Assembly: GCA_049115695.1 (NCBI GenBank)
Contig: JAGDZR010000022.1
Span: 36,049-100,048, forward strand
Source: JAGDZR01 sp049115695
GTDB lineage: Bacteria > Bacteroidota > Bacteroidia > Cytophagales > Cyclobacteriaceae
Length of the DNA stretch: 64,000 nt
Direction: 5' to 3'
Each line of letters begins with the position of its first letter. Position 1 is the stretch's first letter. A program made the position numbers and the translations under genes. The notes beneath the pieces were generated by a model, which did not search any database, was not told the origin of the DNA, and was given only the letters and a program-made list of their open reading frames with translations. Of this stretch, positions 15,643-27,100 are shown piece by piece.

Positions 15643-18600
15643 ATGAAAACAATGTTTCACTTAATTCTTTGTAAAAATATGCAGTTAAAATTACTAAGAC
15701 AAGTTGCAAAAATGACTAAACTATGTCTACTAGTAGCAGTTTTACAAACATCCCTTAGTAGTTATACTAATAAGGAAGTCAGCGTAAATCAAAAGAGTGT
15801 GGATGAAATCGTGTTGACAATCAACATTGAAAACTCACCACTTACTGAAACACTCGATGAAATCACACGCCAAACTGACTTGATGTTTGCAATGGACGGT
15901 CGTCTGATTGACGATAAGCAAAGTGTAAGTCTTAAAGCAGAAGACGAAACACTCGGAAATGTATTGCGCCAAATGGCGAAGGACCTTGAGATAAAATTCA
16001 AACGGATTGATGAGACAATTCACATCAGTCCACATGAAAGATTGTCGGAAAGCGGTGAATTGGTAGAGGAAATCATCAACCAACAAACAGTTTCAGGTCG
16101 TGTAATCGATCAGGAAAGTGGAGAAGGCCTGCCTGGAGTGAGTATTATCATAAAGGGCACTAGCAATGGCACAACTACAGATATTGATGGTGGATATACA
16201 CTTCAATTGCCTGGCGAAGATGATGTACTTATTTTCACTTTTATAGGCTATGAGAGCCAAGAGGTGATAGTGGGTAATCAAAGCCAAATTGACATTTCTT
16301 TGTCCCCCGATTTCGCAGAGTTAGAAGAAGTTGTGGTAGTAGGTTATGGAGTCAAGGCCAAAAGAGAAGTTACAGGAGCCATTGCATCAATCGGAGCAAA
16401 GGATATTGATCAACAATATGTGACTGGTTTTGATCAGGCACTCACTGGTCGAGTTGCAGGGGTCCAGGTATTGCAAAGTTCCGGAGCACCCGGCGGGTCT
16501 TTATCTGTTCGCGTAAGAGGCGTTGGTACACCAGGTGTCAGTGAGCCTCTCTATGTCATAGATGGTATTCCTGTTTTTAACGACAATAGCGGCAAGTCTT
16601 CAATAGGTCGAGGGCAACCAAACAACGTTTTGAATACCATCAATCCTAGCGACATTCAATCCATTGAAGTATTGAAAGATGCGGCTTCTGCTGCAATTTA
16701 TGGATCCAGAGCTGGAAATGGAGTAGTAATCATTACTACTAAAAAAGGAAAGCAAGGTGTCCCTAAATTGAACATCGACTATTCATTTGGTATTCAAAGC
16801 CTGCAAAGACAAGTTGAAATGCTAGATGGGCCAACTTATGACAAATTCGTCCATGAGTTGTATGCGTTAGATGAGAATGAGTTCAATGATGGTCCTTTTA
16901 CCAACCCGGCCAATACCAATTGGCAGGATGAAGTTTTCAGGCAGGCTGGTACACACAACTTCAATGCCAGTATCGGTGGAGGAAATGAGCATTCTACCTA
17001 TATGTTGTCTACCGGGTATATGAATCAGGAAGGAATCCTGGAAGGAACAGATTTTGAAAGATTCTCTTTGAGATTAAACAGTAATCATCAAATCAATTCC
17101 AAATTGAAAATTGGCAACAATTTCACCGTTTCCAGAATCCTGACCAGTAATACAGCGGAAAACAACATTTTCAACGCAGCGATACCACTTGCCTTGATCA
17201 CTCCTTCGGTAATACCTGGTTATATGCCTGATGGCAGCTATGGTACACCAGCAAGTGTAGGAATGTCATTTCAAAGGCACAATCCACATATTCTGACCCT
17301 GGCGAACCTTAACAAGAACGATATGTTCAGGTTTTTAGGAAATGTATTTGCGGAATATGAATTCATTGAGGGATTGAAGTATCGCGTGAATGCTGGCGGG
17401 GATTTTATTTATGGAGGAACAACCTCTTTTAGTCCAACACTGGATGTTCCCGGAGGTGTAGACCAAACAGCTGGAGCCTTTAAGTTTGATGGCAAAGAAT
17501 TCATTTGGCTGCTTGAAAACACCCTTAGTTACAACAAGTCACTGAGCGGAGGACATGATGTTGGGGTTTTGGTTGGGGCAACTCAACAAAAATCTTTTGC
17601 AACCACGCATGGGTCAGGAAGAACTGATTTCCCTGTCAATACACTTCATGCGCTAAATGCTGGTAATACTGTTACCAATGCTACCGGCGAAATCAATGAG
17701 TGGACATTAGCGTCATTCATCGGAAGATTGGATTATAATTATAAAGGAAAATACATCGTTACAGCGAGTATTCGAAGGGATGGGTCATCTCGATTTGGCC
17801 CTAGCGTGGAGAACAAATGGGGAACATTTCCTTCTATCTCAGGTGGATGGATGTTGTCAGATGAAACGTTCTTCAATGTAAACGCAATATCACAATTGAA
17901 GCTTAGAGCTAGTTGGGGTAGCTTGGGTAACCAAGAAATTCCAGCCTTTGGATATTTGCCAATCTTAGAAAACAATGCGCAATACACCTTTGGTGGTAGT
18001 CTTGTTCCAGGCTTATACAATGCACAACCACCTAACGAACAAATTAGATGGGAGTCATCCACTCAATTTGACATTGGGTTTGACCTGTACATGTTTGAAG
18101 ATAGAGTCACGTTTAGTTTCGATTATTATGACAAAGAGACCAGTGACATTCTTCTTGAAAGCACCTTGCCGCTTTCATATGGATTCTTAAATGACCGCTC
18201 TTCTCAATTCCCAATTATCAATGCAGGTGTTGTGAGCAACAAGGGTCTTGAGTTCGATCTAGGATTTAGAGGTGGTACTGGTGATTTCAATTGGTATGCT
18301 GCGGCAAATCTGTCTACCCTAAATAATGAAGTGATTAGCCTTGGAGATGGTGGACCAATGGTACGTCAAACCGAAGGGTATTCTACAAGGACGGACGTTG
18401 GAATGGCAATCGGATCATTCTACGGGTATAGGATGGAAGGAATTTTTCAAAACCAAGCCGATATAGACGGACATGCGGAACAACCTGGTGCTCGTCCCGG
18501 GGATATCAAATTTAGAGACCTGGACGGAAACGGCATCATCGATAATGCAGATCAAGAAGTCATTGGCAGTGCGATTCCTGACCTAACGTATGGAATAAGC

Positions 18601-19083
18601 CTTGGAGGCAATTACCAAAAACTTGACTTCTCAATCATGCTTCAAGGAGTATCAGGAAACGAGATTTACAGCTCAGTAATGCAACAGGCTGGTGATTTCA
18701 CCAAACCTGATAACAAGTTTGCCAGGTTGTATGAGGAAAGATGGACTGGCGAGGGAACTAGCAATACTGTCCCCGCAATGTCCATATCTAATCCCAACAA
18801 TAATTATCGTAATTCTGATTACTTCATTCACGATGGCTCTTTTGTGAGACTAAAATCTTTGCAAGTTGGCTATACGGTAATCGATGGGAGCAACAATATC
18901 AAAGGAATAGACCGGGTAAGGCTTTATGTCGGAGGTCAAAACCTTCTGACATTTGACAATTACGATTTTGGCCATGACCCTGAAGTCGGAGCAGTTGCTC
19001 AAGACAACAACTTCGCAGGTGTTGACCTTGGTAGATACCCTACTCCCAGAACAGTTACAATGGGAATTAACGCCACCTTTTAA
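15643..19083 (+). CDS. SusC/RagA-type TonB-dependent outer-membrane transporter with STN domain
   Basis: The 1146-residue protein is an outer-membrane beta-barrel that imports a bound nutrient using TonB energy. In order it has a signal region (to about residue 45), an STN (secretin/TonB short N-terminal) domain (about 50-130), a CarboxypepD-regulatory-like beta-sandwich (about 148-230, SGRVIDQESGEGLPGVSIII), the EEVVVVGYG SusC signature, a plug (about 245-360, with IEVLKDAASAAIYGSRAGNG) and the barrel to the C-terminal TVTMGINATF. The STN domain indicates signalling to the upstream FecR. The substrate cannot be told from sequence. Twelve bases separate it from susD. Confidence 0.95.
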   Translation: MKTMFHLILCKNMQLKLLRQVAKMTKLCLLVAVLQTSLSSYTNKEVSVNQKSVDEIVLTINIENSPLTETLDEITRQTDLMFAMDGRLIDDKQSVSLKAEDETLGNVLRQMAKDLEIKFKRIDETIHISPHERLSESGELVEEIINQQTVSGRVIDQESGEGLPGVSIIIKGTSNGTTTDIDGGYTLQLPGEDDVLIFTFIGYESQEVIVGNQSQIDISLSPDFAELEEVVVVGYGVKAKREVTGAIASIGAKDIDQQYVTGFDQALTGRVAGVQVLQSSGAPGGSLSVRVRGVGTPGVSEPLYVIDGIPVFNDNSGKSSIGRGQPNNVLNTINPSDIQSIEVLKDAASAAIYGSRAGNGVVIITTKKGKQGVPKLNIDYSFGIQSLQRQVEMLDGPTYDKFVHELYALDENEFNDGPFTNPANTNWQDEVFRQAGTHNFNASIGGGNEHSTYMLSTGYMNQEGILEGTDFERFSLRLNSNHQINSKLKIGNNFTVSRILTSNTAENNIFNAAIPLALITPSVIPGYMPDGSYGTPASVGMSFQRHNPHILTLANLNKNDMFRFLGNVFAEYEFIEGLKYRVNAGGDFIYGGTTSFSPTLDVPGGVDQTAGAFKFDGKEFIWLLENTLSYNKSLSGGHDVGVLVGATQQKSFATTHGSGRTDFPVNTLHALNAGNTVTNATGEINEWTLASFIGRLDYNYKGKYIVTASIRRDGSSRFGPSVENKWGTFPSISGGWMLSDETFFNVNAISQLKLRASWGSLGNQEIPAFGYLPILENNAQYTFGGSLVPGLYNAQPPNEQIRWESSTQFDIGFDLYMFEDRVTFSFDYYDKETSDILLESTLPLSYGFLNDRSSQFPIINAGVVSNKGLEFDLGFRGGTGDFNWYAAANLSTLNNEVISLGDGGPMVRQTEGYSTRTDVGMAIGSFYGYRMEGIFQNQADIDGHAEQPGARPGDIKFRDLDGNGIIDNADQEVIGSAIPDLTYGISLGGNYQKLDFSIMLQGVSGNEIYSSVMQQAGDFTKPDNKFARLYEERWTGEGTSNTVPAMSISNPNNNYRNSDYFIHDGSFVRLKSLQVGYTVIDGSNNIKGIDRVRLYVGGQNLLTFDNYDFGHDPEVGAVAQDNNFAGVDLGRYPTPRTVTMGINATF

Positions 19084-19095
19084 TCAACTACAATT

Positions 19096-20586
19096 ATGAA
19101 AAAGCTTAAATACTTATTGATTGTTGCGATTTTTATTGGTTGTGACGATTTCATTACACTAGAACCTCAGGATTCCCTGACAAGCTCTGGTTTTTACAAA
19201 ACAGAATCTGATGCCATTTCGGCTATAAACGCCACTTACAGCGCTTTTCAAACGCTCAACTATTATGGCTTCAATTTACCCGTGCTGACTAATGTTTCTG
19301 CACAAGATGCTGTAAAAGGAGGATTTGGAGCAGGTGACAGAGCTGAGTATCAGCAGTTTGCTGACTATACGGTTGCTGATAACAATACCTGGAGTATCGA
19401 TTTCTACAAATCTGCTTTTGGAGGCATTAACAGAGCCAATCAGGTGCTGGATAACGTGTCATTGATTGAAGTTGGTGCTGACATGAGTCAGGAGGTAAAA
19501 ACTCGAGTGCTCGGTGAAGCACATTTCCTGAGAGCGCTTAATTACTACAACCTTGCTTGCGCATATGGTGGGCTACCACTTTTCAGTGCTGTGCAGGATA
19601 TCAATGATCCGGTACCACCCAGAGCTAGTCTGGAAGAAACCTGGGGCTTTATCATCTCTGATTTTGAGATGGCTTCAAGCATGCTACCAGATACATATGC
19701 TGCTGGTGATCTGGGACGAGCAACCGCTGGAGCCGCCAATGCAATGCTTGCCAGAATCCATACGGCAAGAGGTGAATACACTGATGCGAAGTTCTATGTC
19801 GATGCAGTAATTGGTAGCTCAGCTAACTATGATCTCAATCCAGACTACTATGAGAACTTCACGGAAGCGGGTAACAACAATGTTGAGTCCATTTTCGAGA
19901 TTCAGTACTCACATGGTACAGCTTCCCTGGGAGTTTGGTCTGGAACTGGTGATTGGAATTCCAATCAGGTATCCAGGTATACAGCACCTCAAGGACAACC
20001 AGCTTCAGGTGGTGGAGGATGGGCATTTATGCAACCATCACAAGATCTGGTAGATGATTACGAATCAGGAGACCTCAGACTTTCAGGCACTGTTTATATG
20101 CCGGGTGATCCAATTGGAGATGGGGTGTTTGAACCCAATGCCTCAACTCATGCGTCAAATGCAGGACTTTATGGAAACAAAAAGTATACAACTGTAAACG
20201 CCGATGGTACTGGAGGACAGGGTGCTGCTGTGAACTATAAAGTCATTCGATTTGGAGAAATCTTATTGCTAAAAGCAGAGGTGGAAAATGAGCTAAATGC
20301 AGGTGTTCCACAAGAAGCGCTGGACGCCTTCAATAGAATTCGACTTAGAGCTGGGTTGCCTGAAGTTAATGCAACAAACAATCCAGGTCTTGATCAGGCA
20401 AGTTTCAGAGACATTATCATGCATGAAAGACGCATCGAGCTTGCCATGGAAGGAATCACATTCTTCGATGCAAACCAACGAGGAATTGGACTCGATTTGT
20501 TTGGAGATCATGGTTTTCAAGCTGGAGATGAACTTTTCCCGCTTCCTGCTTCTGAAATTGAATTAACTGGGTGGGGCCAAAACTAA
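19096..20586 (+). CDS. SusD/RagB-type nutrient-binding lipoprotein
   Basis: The 496-residue protein has a lipoprotein signal (MKKLKYLLIVAIFIGCDDF) and the SusD fold: N-terminal FITLEPQDSLTSSGFYKTE, TPR-like helices (about 40-180, with LGEAHFLRALNYYNLACAYG), and the C-terminal YKVIRFGEILLLKAEVENEL, AFNRIRLRAGLPEV and ERRIELAMEG segments. SusD forms a lid on the SusC barrel and captures the substrate at the cell surface. It follows susC by 12 bases and is followed by a strong hairpin before the FG-GAP genes. Confidence 0.95.
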   Translation: MKKLKYLLIVAIFIGCDDFITLEPQDSLTSSGFYKTESDAISAINATYSAFQTLNYYGFNLPVLTNVSAQDAVKGGFGAGDRAEYQQFADYTVADNNTWSIDFYKSAFGGINRANQVLDNVSLIEVGADMSQEVKTRVLGEAHFLRALNYYNLACAYGGLPLFSAVQDINDPVPPRASLEETWGFIISDFEMASSMLPDTYAAGDLGRATAGAANAMLARIHTARGEYTDAKFYVDAVIGSSANYDLNPDYYENFTEAGNNNVESIFEIQYSHGTASLGVWSGTGDWNSNQVSRYTAPQGQPASGGGGWAFMQPSQDLVDDYESGDLRLSGTVYMPGDPIGDGVFEPNASTHASNAGLYGNKKYTTVNADGTGGQGAAVNYKVIRFGEILLLKAEVENELNAGVPQEALDAFNRIRLRAGLPEVNATNNPGLDQASFRDIIMHERRIELAMEGITFFDANQRGIGLDLFGDHGFQAGDELFPLPASEIELTGWGQN

Positions 20587-20609
20587 CTCACATAGATTGA
20601 TTTTTCTGT

Positions 20610-20648
20610 CCTGAGGAGTTGGGGGATCTACATCCCCTACTCCTCGGG
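20610..20648 (+). terminator. Strong hairpin after susD
   Basis: A two-part stem (20610-20619 with 20639-20648, and an inner run of Gs and Cs about 20620-20635) closes on a CTAC loop. It is followed by an AT-rich but not T-rich run, so it may be a partial terminator or an RNA-stabilising 3' structure that sets susCD expression above that of the downstream genes. Confidence 0.5.
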
Positions 20649-20679
20649 ATTAGTTAATTATAAAATTGAATTAAACCAA

Positions 20680-23600
20680 TTGAGATTCCTAAGCATTTTT
20701 ATCACAGTTATCATTCTCATATCATGTGGACCAACCGGTGATCCACTTTTTGTGAGGATTGAAAGCTCAGATTCAAATCTCAATTTCAAAAATGAAGTCT
20801 TTGCCACTGATTCACTTAATCTGGCCTTCAACTATTACTTCTACAATGGAGCCGGTGTTACCATAGCAGACTTCAATAATGATAACCTTCAGGATGTCTT
20901 CCTGCTCGGTAATCATGTCCCTTCTAAACTATTTCTCAACGAAGGCAATCTTAAATTCAGAGATGTGACTGAGCAAGCTGGAATAGTCTTTTCAGCCTGG
21001 GCCAGTGGCGCCACATTTGGTGATGTCAACGGGGATGGCAGGCAAGATCTGTACATCTGCACAGTGGGGAAAGAAGATCAAAATTACCTATACATCAATC
21101 AGGGCTCAGATGATCAAGGGGTCCCTTTCTTTAAAGAATTGTCGGGCGCTTATGGTTTGGGCGAAAATGTGATTAGCACCCAAGCGGCATTTTTTGATTA
21201 CGACCAGGACGATGACCTTGACCTCTTTCTGATAGTCAACTCTCAACTGATGAATAACCGCAACGAAACAGTAACCCGAAACACAGAAGAAAAGTCATAC
21301 ACAGTTGACCGACTTTATCAGAACAATGGAGGTAAATTTCTGAACGTTTCTGACACTGCAGGTATCAACAATGAGGGTTATTCTCTAGGCCTGGCAATCA
21401 ATGATCTCAATAACGATGGTTGGCCAGATATCTATGTTGCCAACGATTTTATCACCAATGACCTCATCTATATCAACAATCAGGATGGAACTTTTTCTGA
21501 AAAAGCTACCGAGTACTTAAGACATGCGAGCCAGAACGGTATGGGAGTAGACATTGCAGATATCAACTCAGACGGCCTCATGGACATTACTGTAATGGAT
21601 ATGCTTCCTGAGTCGAACAGACGCAGAAAACTAATGATGATGCCCCTAAACTATGATCTATTTCAATACCGCAATAGTTTGGGCTACATCCCTCAGCATG
21701 TTCGAAACACCTTGCAACTACACGCTGGATATGACGAAACTGGCAAACCTCATTTTAGTGAACTAGGTGCACTAACAGGGATGTATTCAACGGATTGGAG
21801 CTGGTCTCCGCTCTGGGCTGACTTTGACAATAATGGAAGTCTAGATTTATTCATTACCAATGGATACAACAAAGACTTAACGGACCTGGATTTTTCCAAT
21901 GGTCTTCAACAACAAACCAGATTTGGAAATAAGCAGCACCTCTATGATGTGCAAATGGAAGCGTTGAAAAATCTGGAAACCATAGAAACCAATAATTATT
22001 ATTTCACTCATGATGGTGATTTAGGACTTACCGAAAATTCGCTCAGTGCTGGACTCGATGATCCTTCCATCTCTCATGGAGCTGCATATGCCGACCTGGA
22101 CAATGATGGAGACCTGGATCTGATCGTAAACAATTTGGGTAAGGAAGCCTTTCTATACAAAAACACTACAAATGAAGCAGCAAATAGCGGATACCTCAAA
22201 TTAAAACTAAACGGCCCCAAAGGAAATATTGATGGCCTGGGTTCTCGAATAAAAGTTTTTAGTGAATCCAAAACATGGGATTATTTCCATTCCCATGTCC
22301 GGGGGTATCTATCTAGCATGGGTAGCGAGATTCATTTTGGTCTCGGTCAATCGCACAACGTTGATAGCATTGTTATCCAATGGCCAGACCGAAAGATTCA
22401 GGTAGTTCGCAATATTTCCATCAATAGTACACTAGAGATCGACTATCAGCCGACCACAATGATTAAGTCAAAACCAGTGAAGCAAGTCTTTTCAAAATCT
22501 CAGGAAGTCCGTACCCATCAAGAGAATCACTACATTGATTTCAAGGATGACCCTCTCCTGCTAAAAATGTATTCTCGAGAAGGACCAGGTATTGCTGTTG
22601 GTGACCTGGATGGAGACCTGTCCGATGAAATGATTATAGGGGGAGCCGCAAACAAACCCATGAAATTGATGAAGTATCAAAAAAGCGGGTGGGTGAAAAC
22701 TGATTTCCTTCCACAGGATTCAAGTTATGAAGACATGGGGCTATTGCTCCTGGATGTAGATTTAGATGCAGACCTGGATTTGTATGTTGTAAGTGGTGGA
22801 TCACATCTACCTGATGGTAACAAGCTCTATAGTGACAGACTTTACTTAAATGACGGAAAGGGCAAATTTGAAGCCCCTACTTTAATAGGAAATAGTAATG
22901 GTAGTGTTGTTACGGGAGCTGACTATGACAAGGATGGAGATATTGATCTATTCGTTGGAGGTAAATCTAAGCACAGAGAATATCCCAATGCATCAGTCAG
23001 CTTTCTACTGATGAACAAAGGTGATGGTCAATTTGATTCACCCTTGATCATTCCTGATTTGGGTATGGTCTCTGATGCACGCTGGACCGATTACAACAAC
23101 GATGGTTGGGTAGACCTCATTGTTGTGGGCGAATGGATGGAAGTTGAATTCTTTGAAAACAAAGCTGGCAGGCTAGTCAAATCCAATGTCGAAACTGGAT
23201 TATCCAGCTCCGCCGGATGGTGGAATAGTATTACCTCAGGTGATTTCGACAATGATGGAGACACAGATTATATCTTAGGAAATTTTGGCGAAAACACCTA
23301 CATAAAGGTTTCTAACCAATACCCAATAACAGTCTATTCAGGGGACTTTGATGAGAATGGAAAAATCGACCCAATCCTCTCCTATTTTGGTGAGAACGAC
23401 AATGGTGAACGTGAGGAATATTCAATTCATACTAGAGACGCACTGATTGGACAAATAGCAGCTTATAAAAGGCGTTTCAGAAACTATGCTTCTTTCGCAG
23501 CAGTAAACTTCTCTGAAATTCTAAAACCCGATGAACGTGAAAATGTTCCTATTCTGAAAGCCAGCACATTATCAACCTCAATTATGATCAATAATGGAAA

Positions 23601-24135
23601 CGGTTCATTTCAGATATCATCGCTCCCTATGCCCTGCCAGGTAGCTCCTGTATATGGCGTAGTAGTCCAGGACATCAATGCTGACGGCAACTTAGATGTT
23701 ATATTATCTGGAAATCTCAATAGCGCTGACCCGCTATTTGGCAACTATGACGCTTCAAATGGAACACTTTTGCTCGGGAAAGGAAATGGCACTTTCACTA
23801 ATGTGCCTAATCATATCAGCGGGTTGTTTCTATCAGAGGATCAGAAGAGTGCATCTATAGTTTATGCAGAAAACGAACATTTTCTGATAGCACAGGCAAA
23901 CAATGGTAATCTTACATCGTGGAGATCCAACCACAAAATAGCTGAAAATATTATAAAGTTGCGAAGCACTGATCAATCCATAGAAATTGAATTTCAAGAT
24001 GGACGAATCAGGAAAGACGAGTACTTCCATGGCAGCAGCTACTTGTCCCAATCTTCCCGAACCTTTCAGAAAACCGCTCAAATGAAACAAGTCAAAATCA
24101 AAGATATGCATTCAGAGACCAGGGTGCTGCAATGA
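20680..24135 (+). CDS. FG-GAP (VCBS) repeat lipoprotein with ASPIC/UnbV domain
   Basis: The 1151-residue protein starts at a TTG that gives a lipoprotein signal (MRFLSIFITVIILISCGP); no in-frame ATG lies upstream before the susD end. It contains many calcium-binding FG-GAP/VCBS blades, for example DVNGDGRQDLYI, DLNNDGWPDIYVAN and DLDNDGDLDLIVNN, and an ASPIC/UnbV domain about residues 515-590 (GSRIKVFSESKTWDYFHSHV...FGLG). A second set of blades follows (about 640-1050). Such proteins form beta-propellers at the cell surface. Paired UnbV proteins after SusCD are known from Bacteroidota; the ligand is unknown. Overlaps the next gene by 4 bases. Confidence 0.88.
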   Translation: MRFLSIFITVIILISCGPTGDPLFVRIESSDSNLNFKNEVFATDSLNLAFNYYFYNGAGVTIADFNNDNLQDVFLLGNHVPSKLFLNEGNLKFRDVTEQAGIVFSAWASGATFGDVNGDGRQDLYICTVGKEDQNYLYINQGSDDQGVPFFKELSGAYGLGENVISTQAAFFDYDQDDDLDLFLIVNSQLMNNRNETVTRNTEEKSYTVDRLYQNNGGKFLNVSDTAGINNEGYSLGLAINDLNNDGWPDIYVANDFITNDLIYINNQDGTFSEKATEYLRHASQNGMGVDIADINSDGLMDITVMDMLPESNRRRKLMMMPLNYDLFQYRNSLGYIPQHVRNTLQLHAGYDETGKPHFSELGALTGMYSTDWSWSPLWADFDNNGSLDLFITNGYNKDLTDLDFSNGLQQQTRFGNKQHLYDVQMEALKNLETIETNNYYFTHDGDLGLTENSLSAGLDDPSISHGAAYADLDNDGDLDLIVNNLGKEAFLYKNTTNEAANSGYLKLKLNGPKGNIDGLGSRIKVFSESKTWDYFHSHVRGYLSSMGSEIHFGLGQSHNVDSIVIQWPDRKIQVVRNISINSTLEIDYQPTTMIKSKPVKQVFSKSQEVRTHQENHYIDFKDDPLLLKMYSREGPGIAVGDLDGDLSDEMIIGGAANKPMKLMKYQKSGWVKTDFLPQDSSYEDMGLLLLDVDLDADLDLYVVSGGSHLPDGNKLYSDRLYLNDGKGKFEAPTLIGNSNGSVVTGADYDKDGDIDLFVGGKSKHREYPNASVSFLLMNKGDGQFDSPLIIPDLGMVSDARWTDYNNDGWVDLIVVGEWMEVEFFENKAGRLVKSNVETGLSSSAGWWNSITSGDFDNDGDTDYILGNFGENTYIKVSNQYPITVYSGDFDENGKIDPILSYFGENDNGEREEYSIHTRDALIGQIAAYKRRFRNYASFAAVNFSEILKPDERENVPILKASTLSTSIMINNGNGSFQISSLPMPCQVAPVYGVVVQDINADGNLDVILSGNLNSADPLFGNYDASNGTLLLGKGNGTFTNVPNHISGLFLSEDQKSASIVYAENEHFLIAQANNGNLTSWRSNHKIAENIIKLRSTDQSIEIEFQDGRIRKDEYFHGSSYLSQSSRTFQKTAQMKQVKIKDMHSETRVLQ

Positions 24136-27100
24136 TTCGTCAACAGATCAAAATATTTATGGCCGTAATCTCTATCTCCTTTCTACTTGGGTGTGGAAAT
24201 GAGATAAGCAGAGAACCGTCAACTTCCTTTCAGCGATTGAATGTAAAATCATCCGGAATCGATTTTTACAATCAAACAATAGAAAACAGGTCCTTCAACT
24301 ATCTAACCTATCCGTTTATCTATTTTGGGGGAGGTGTTTCGATTGGAGATATCAACAATGATGAACTTCCCGACATATACTTCACTGGCAATATGGTCAG
24401 TAATGAACTTTATCTCAACCAAGGCAAAATGAAGTTCCAAAAGGTTACGGCTCAAAACCTTCCCACGATCCCTAAGTACACATGGACTACAGGCTCCACA
24501 ATGGCTGATGTAAACAATGATGGGTGGGTGGATATATATGTCTCTGTATCAGGACCTAATGGTGGTAAAAACCTCCTTTTCATCAATCAAAAAGATGGTA
24601 CTTTCAAGGAAAGTGCCGAGCAGCTTGGTATAGCTGACCCGGGATTTACCATGCAATCCGCCTTCTTGGATTTTGACAGGGATGGTGACCTTGATCTATA
24701 CATTGGCAACTATCGTCCAACTTCATTCAGTGCCTCGGCTCAATTCTATAGCGAAAAGAATAATGCTCCTGATTCCATGGACACAGATAGATTTTACCGA
24801 AACGATGGAGACATATTCACAGATGTGACAGAAGAAGCAGGAGTTTTGAATTTCGGACTTACACTTGGGATCAGTATATCAGACTACAATTCAGACGGAT
24901 GGCCCGATATTTTCGTTTCTAACGACCTTAAGTCACCCGACTTTCTTTACATCAACAATCAGAACGGTACTTTCTCAAACCAGCTACAATCCCAGATGAA
25001 TCATACCTCCAATTTTGGCATGGGGACAGATGTAGCCGACATCAACAACGATGGGCACATGGACATTATTCAACTAGATATGATGTCCAGCAACAACCAG
25101 CAACAAAAGGCCAACATGTCAGCCATGAATCCTGAACAATTCGAGGAAATGATAACCAACGGACTTCATTATCAGTACATGAGAAACAGCCTCCATTTAA
25201 ACAATGGGAATAATACATTTAGTGACATAGCCGAAATGTGCGGAGTAGCGAACACCGATTGGAGCTGGAGTGCGCTTTTCTTTGATATGAATAATGATGG
25301 ACTCAAAGACCTTCACATCACCAACGGCATGCGAAGGAATGTTAATGACAATGATTTCAACGCCTTTCTTCGGATTCAGCAGGCGTATGGCAAATTGCAT
25401 CCAAATCAGTATTTAGATCTCCTCAGCAAAGTCCCTGTCAATAGAACTCCCAATCGAGCATTCCTCAATATGGGTGATTTGAGCTACCAGATAAAACCCG
25501 ATTATGGATTGGCCTTTAAAGGATTTAGTAATGGGTCAGCCTATGCGGATCTGGATCTTGACGGGGATTTGGACCTGGTAGTCAATAACCTGGATGACAC
25601 ATCACATGTGTACGAAAATCTATCTATCAGCACCAATCACCTACAAATCAAATTGACCGGGACTGAGGACAACTTCCAGGCAATCGGTTCAAAAATATCA
25701 ATTAAGTCAGGTCATCAATGGCAACACCAGGAAATCTATCCTTCCCGCGGCTACTTGTCGTCAAGCGAGACCATTGCCCATTTTGGGTTGGATAGGACAG
25801 AAATGATCGATTCTATCATAGTGAAATGGCCCAATGGCAATTCTCAGCTATTGACAAATCAGCATTCAAATCAAAGACTACTTATCAATCAATCTCCGAC
25901 TGATTATCAAACACTAGAAATGGAACCCACCGAGTCTATGTTCAATACAAGAGAGCTTGTGAACGCTGAACACGTTGAAAACGAATTTGATGACTTTGAG
26001 CGCGAGGTACTGCTGCCCCATAAAATGAGCACACAAGGTCCTGCATTGGCGATTGGTGACATCAACAATGATGGATTGGACGACTTTTATTTGGGTGGAT
26101 CCGTGGGAAATCCAGGTAACATCTACCTTCAGCAATCAAGTGGTGATTTCCAGCCCATGAATATTCCCGCTTTTCAACAAGACGCTTTCTCTGAAGATGT
26201 GAGTGCGTTGTTTTTTGATGCCAATGACGATGGGTTAATGGACTTGTATGTCGTAAGTGGAGGCAATGAATTTGCAGAGGGACATGCTTCGTATCAGGAT
26301 AGGTTGTATATCAACCACGATGAGGGTTTTACCAAAGTAGCTCTTCCTAATTTCCCTATTAGTAGTTCTGTTGCAACACCCTCAGATTATGACAAGGACG
26401 GTGATCTCGATCTTTTTGTAGGAAGTAGACAGACTCCTGGTCAGTACCCTCTCCCATCATCAAGCTATTTACTTAAATGTGAAGATGCAAAATCCAGTTC
26501 CTACTCGCTGATAAAAATGGATGAGACACTACCTCCCGGGATGGTCACCGACGCTACCTGGACAGACATCAATCAGGATGGCTGGCCAGATCTTGCAATT
26601 GTTGGTGAATGGATGCCCTTAACAATCCTCGAAAATCAAAATGGCAATTTTATAAATGTCAATGAAAAACTTAGTACTAATGAAACAACGGGTTGGTGGA
26701 ATTGTGTGACCTCTTCCGATTTGGATAATGATGGGGATGAAGATTTAATTGCTGGAAACCTAGGTTTAAACTACAAATTCAAAGCCTCAATTGAATCTCC
26801 CTTTCACGTCTCAGCTTTTGATTTTGACAGCACAGGAACGCTGGACATTGCGCTAGGGTACCATCTTGATAACACACTTTACCCAGTAAGAGGTCGAGAA
26901 TGTAGCTCCCAGCAGATGCCATCAATCAAAAAGAGATTTGCTAATTATACCGAGTTTTCAAAAGCTACTTTTGAAGATGTATATCCACAACATCAGGTAA
27001 GCAACGCATACAATCTTAAGGCCAAAACATTTGGTAGTTCTGTCTTTATCAACGAGCAAACTGAGCTTAGACAGGTGTCCCTACCCCGTCAGTTACAAAC

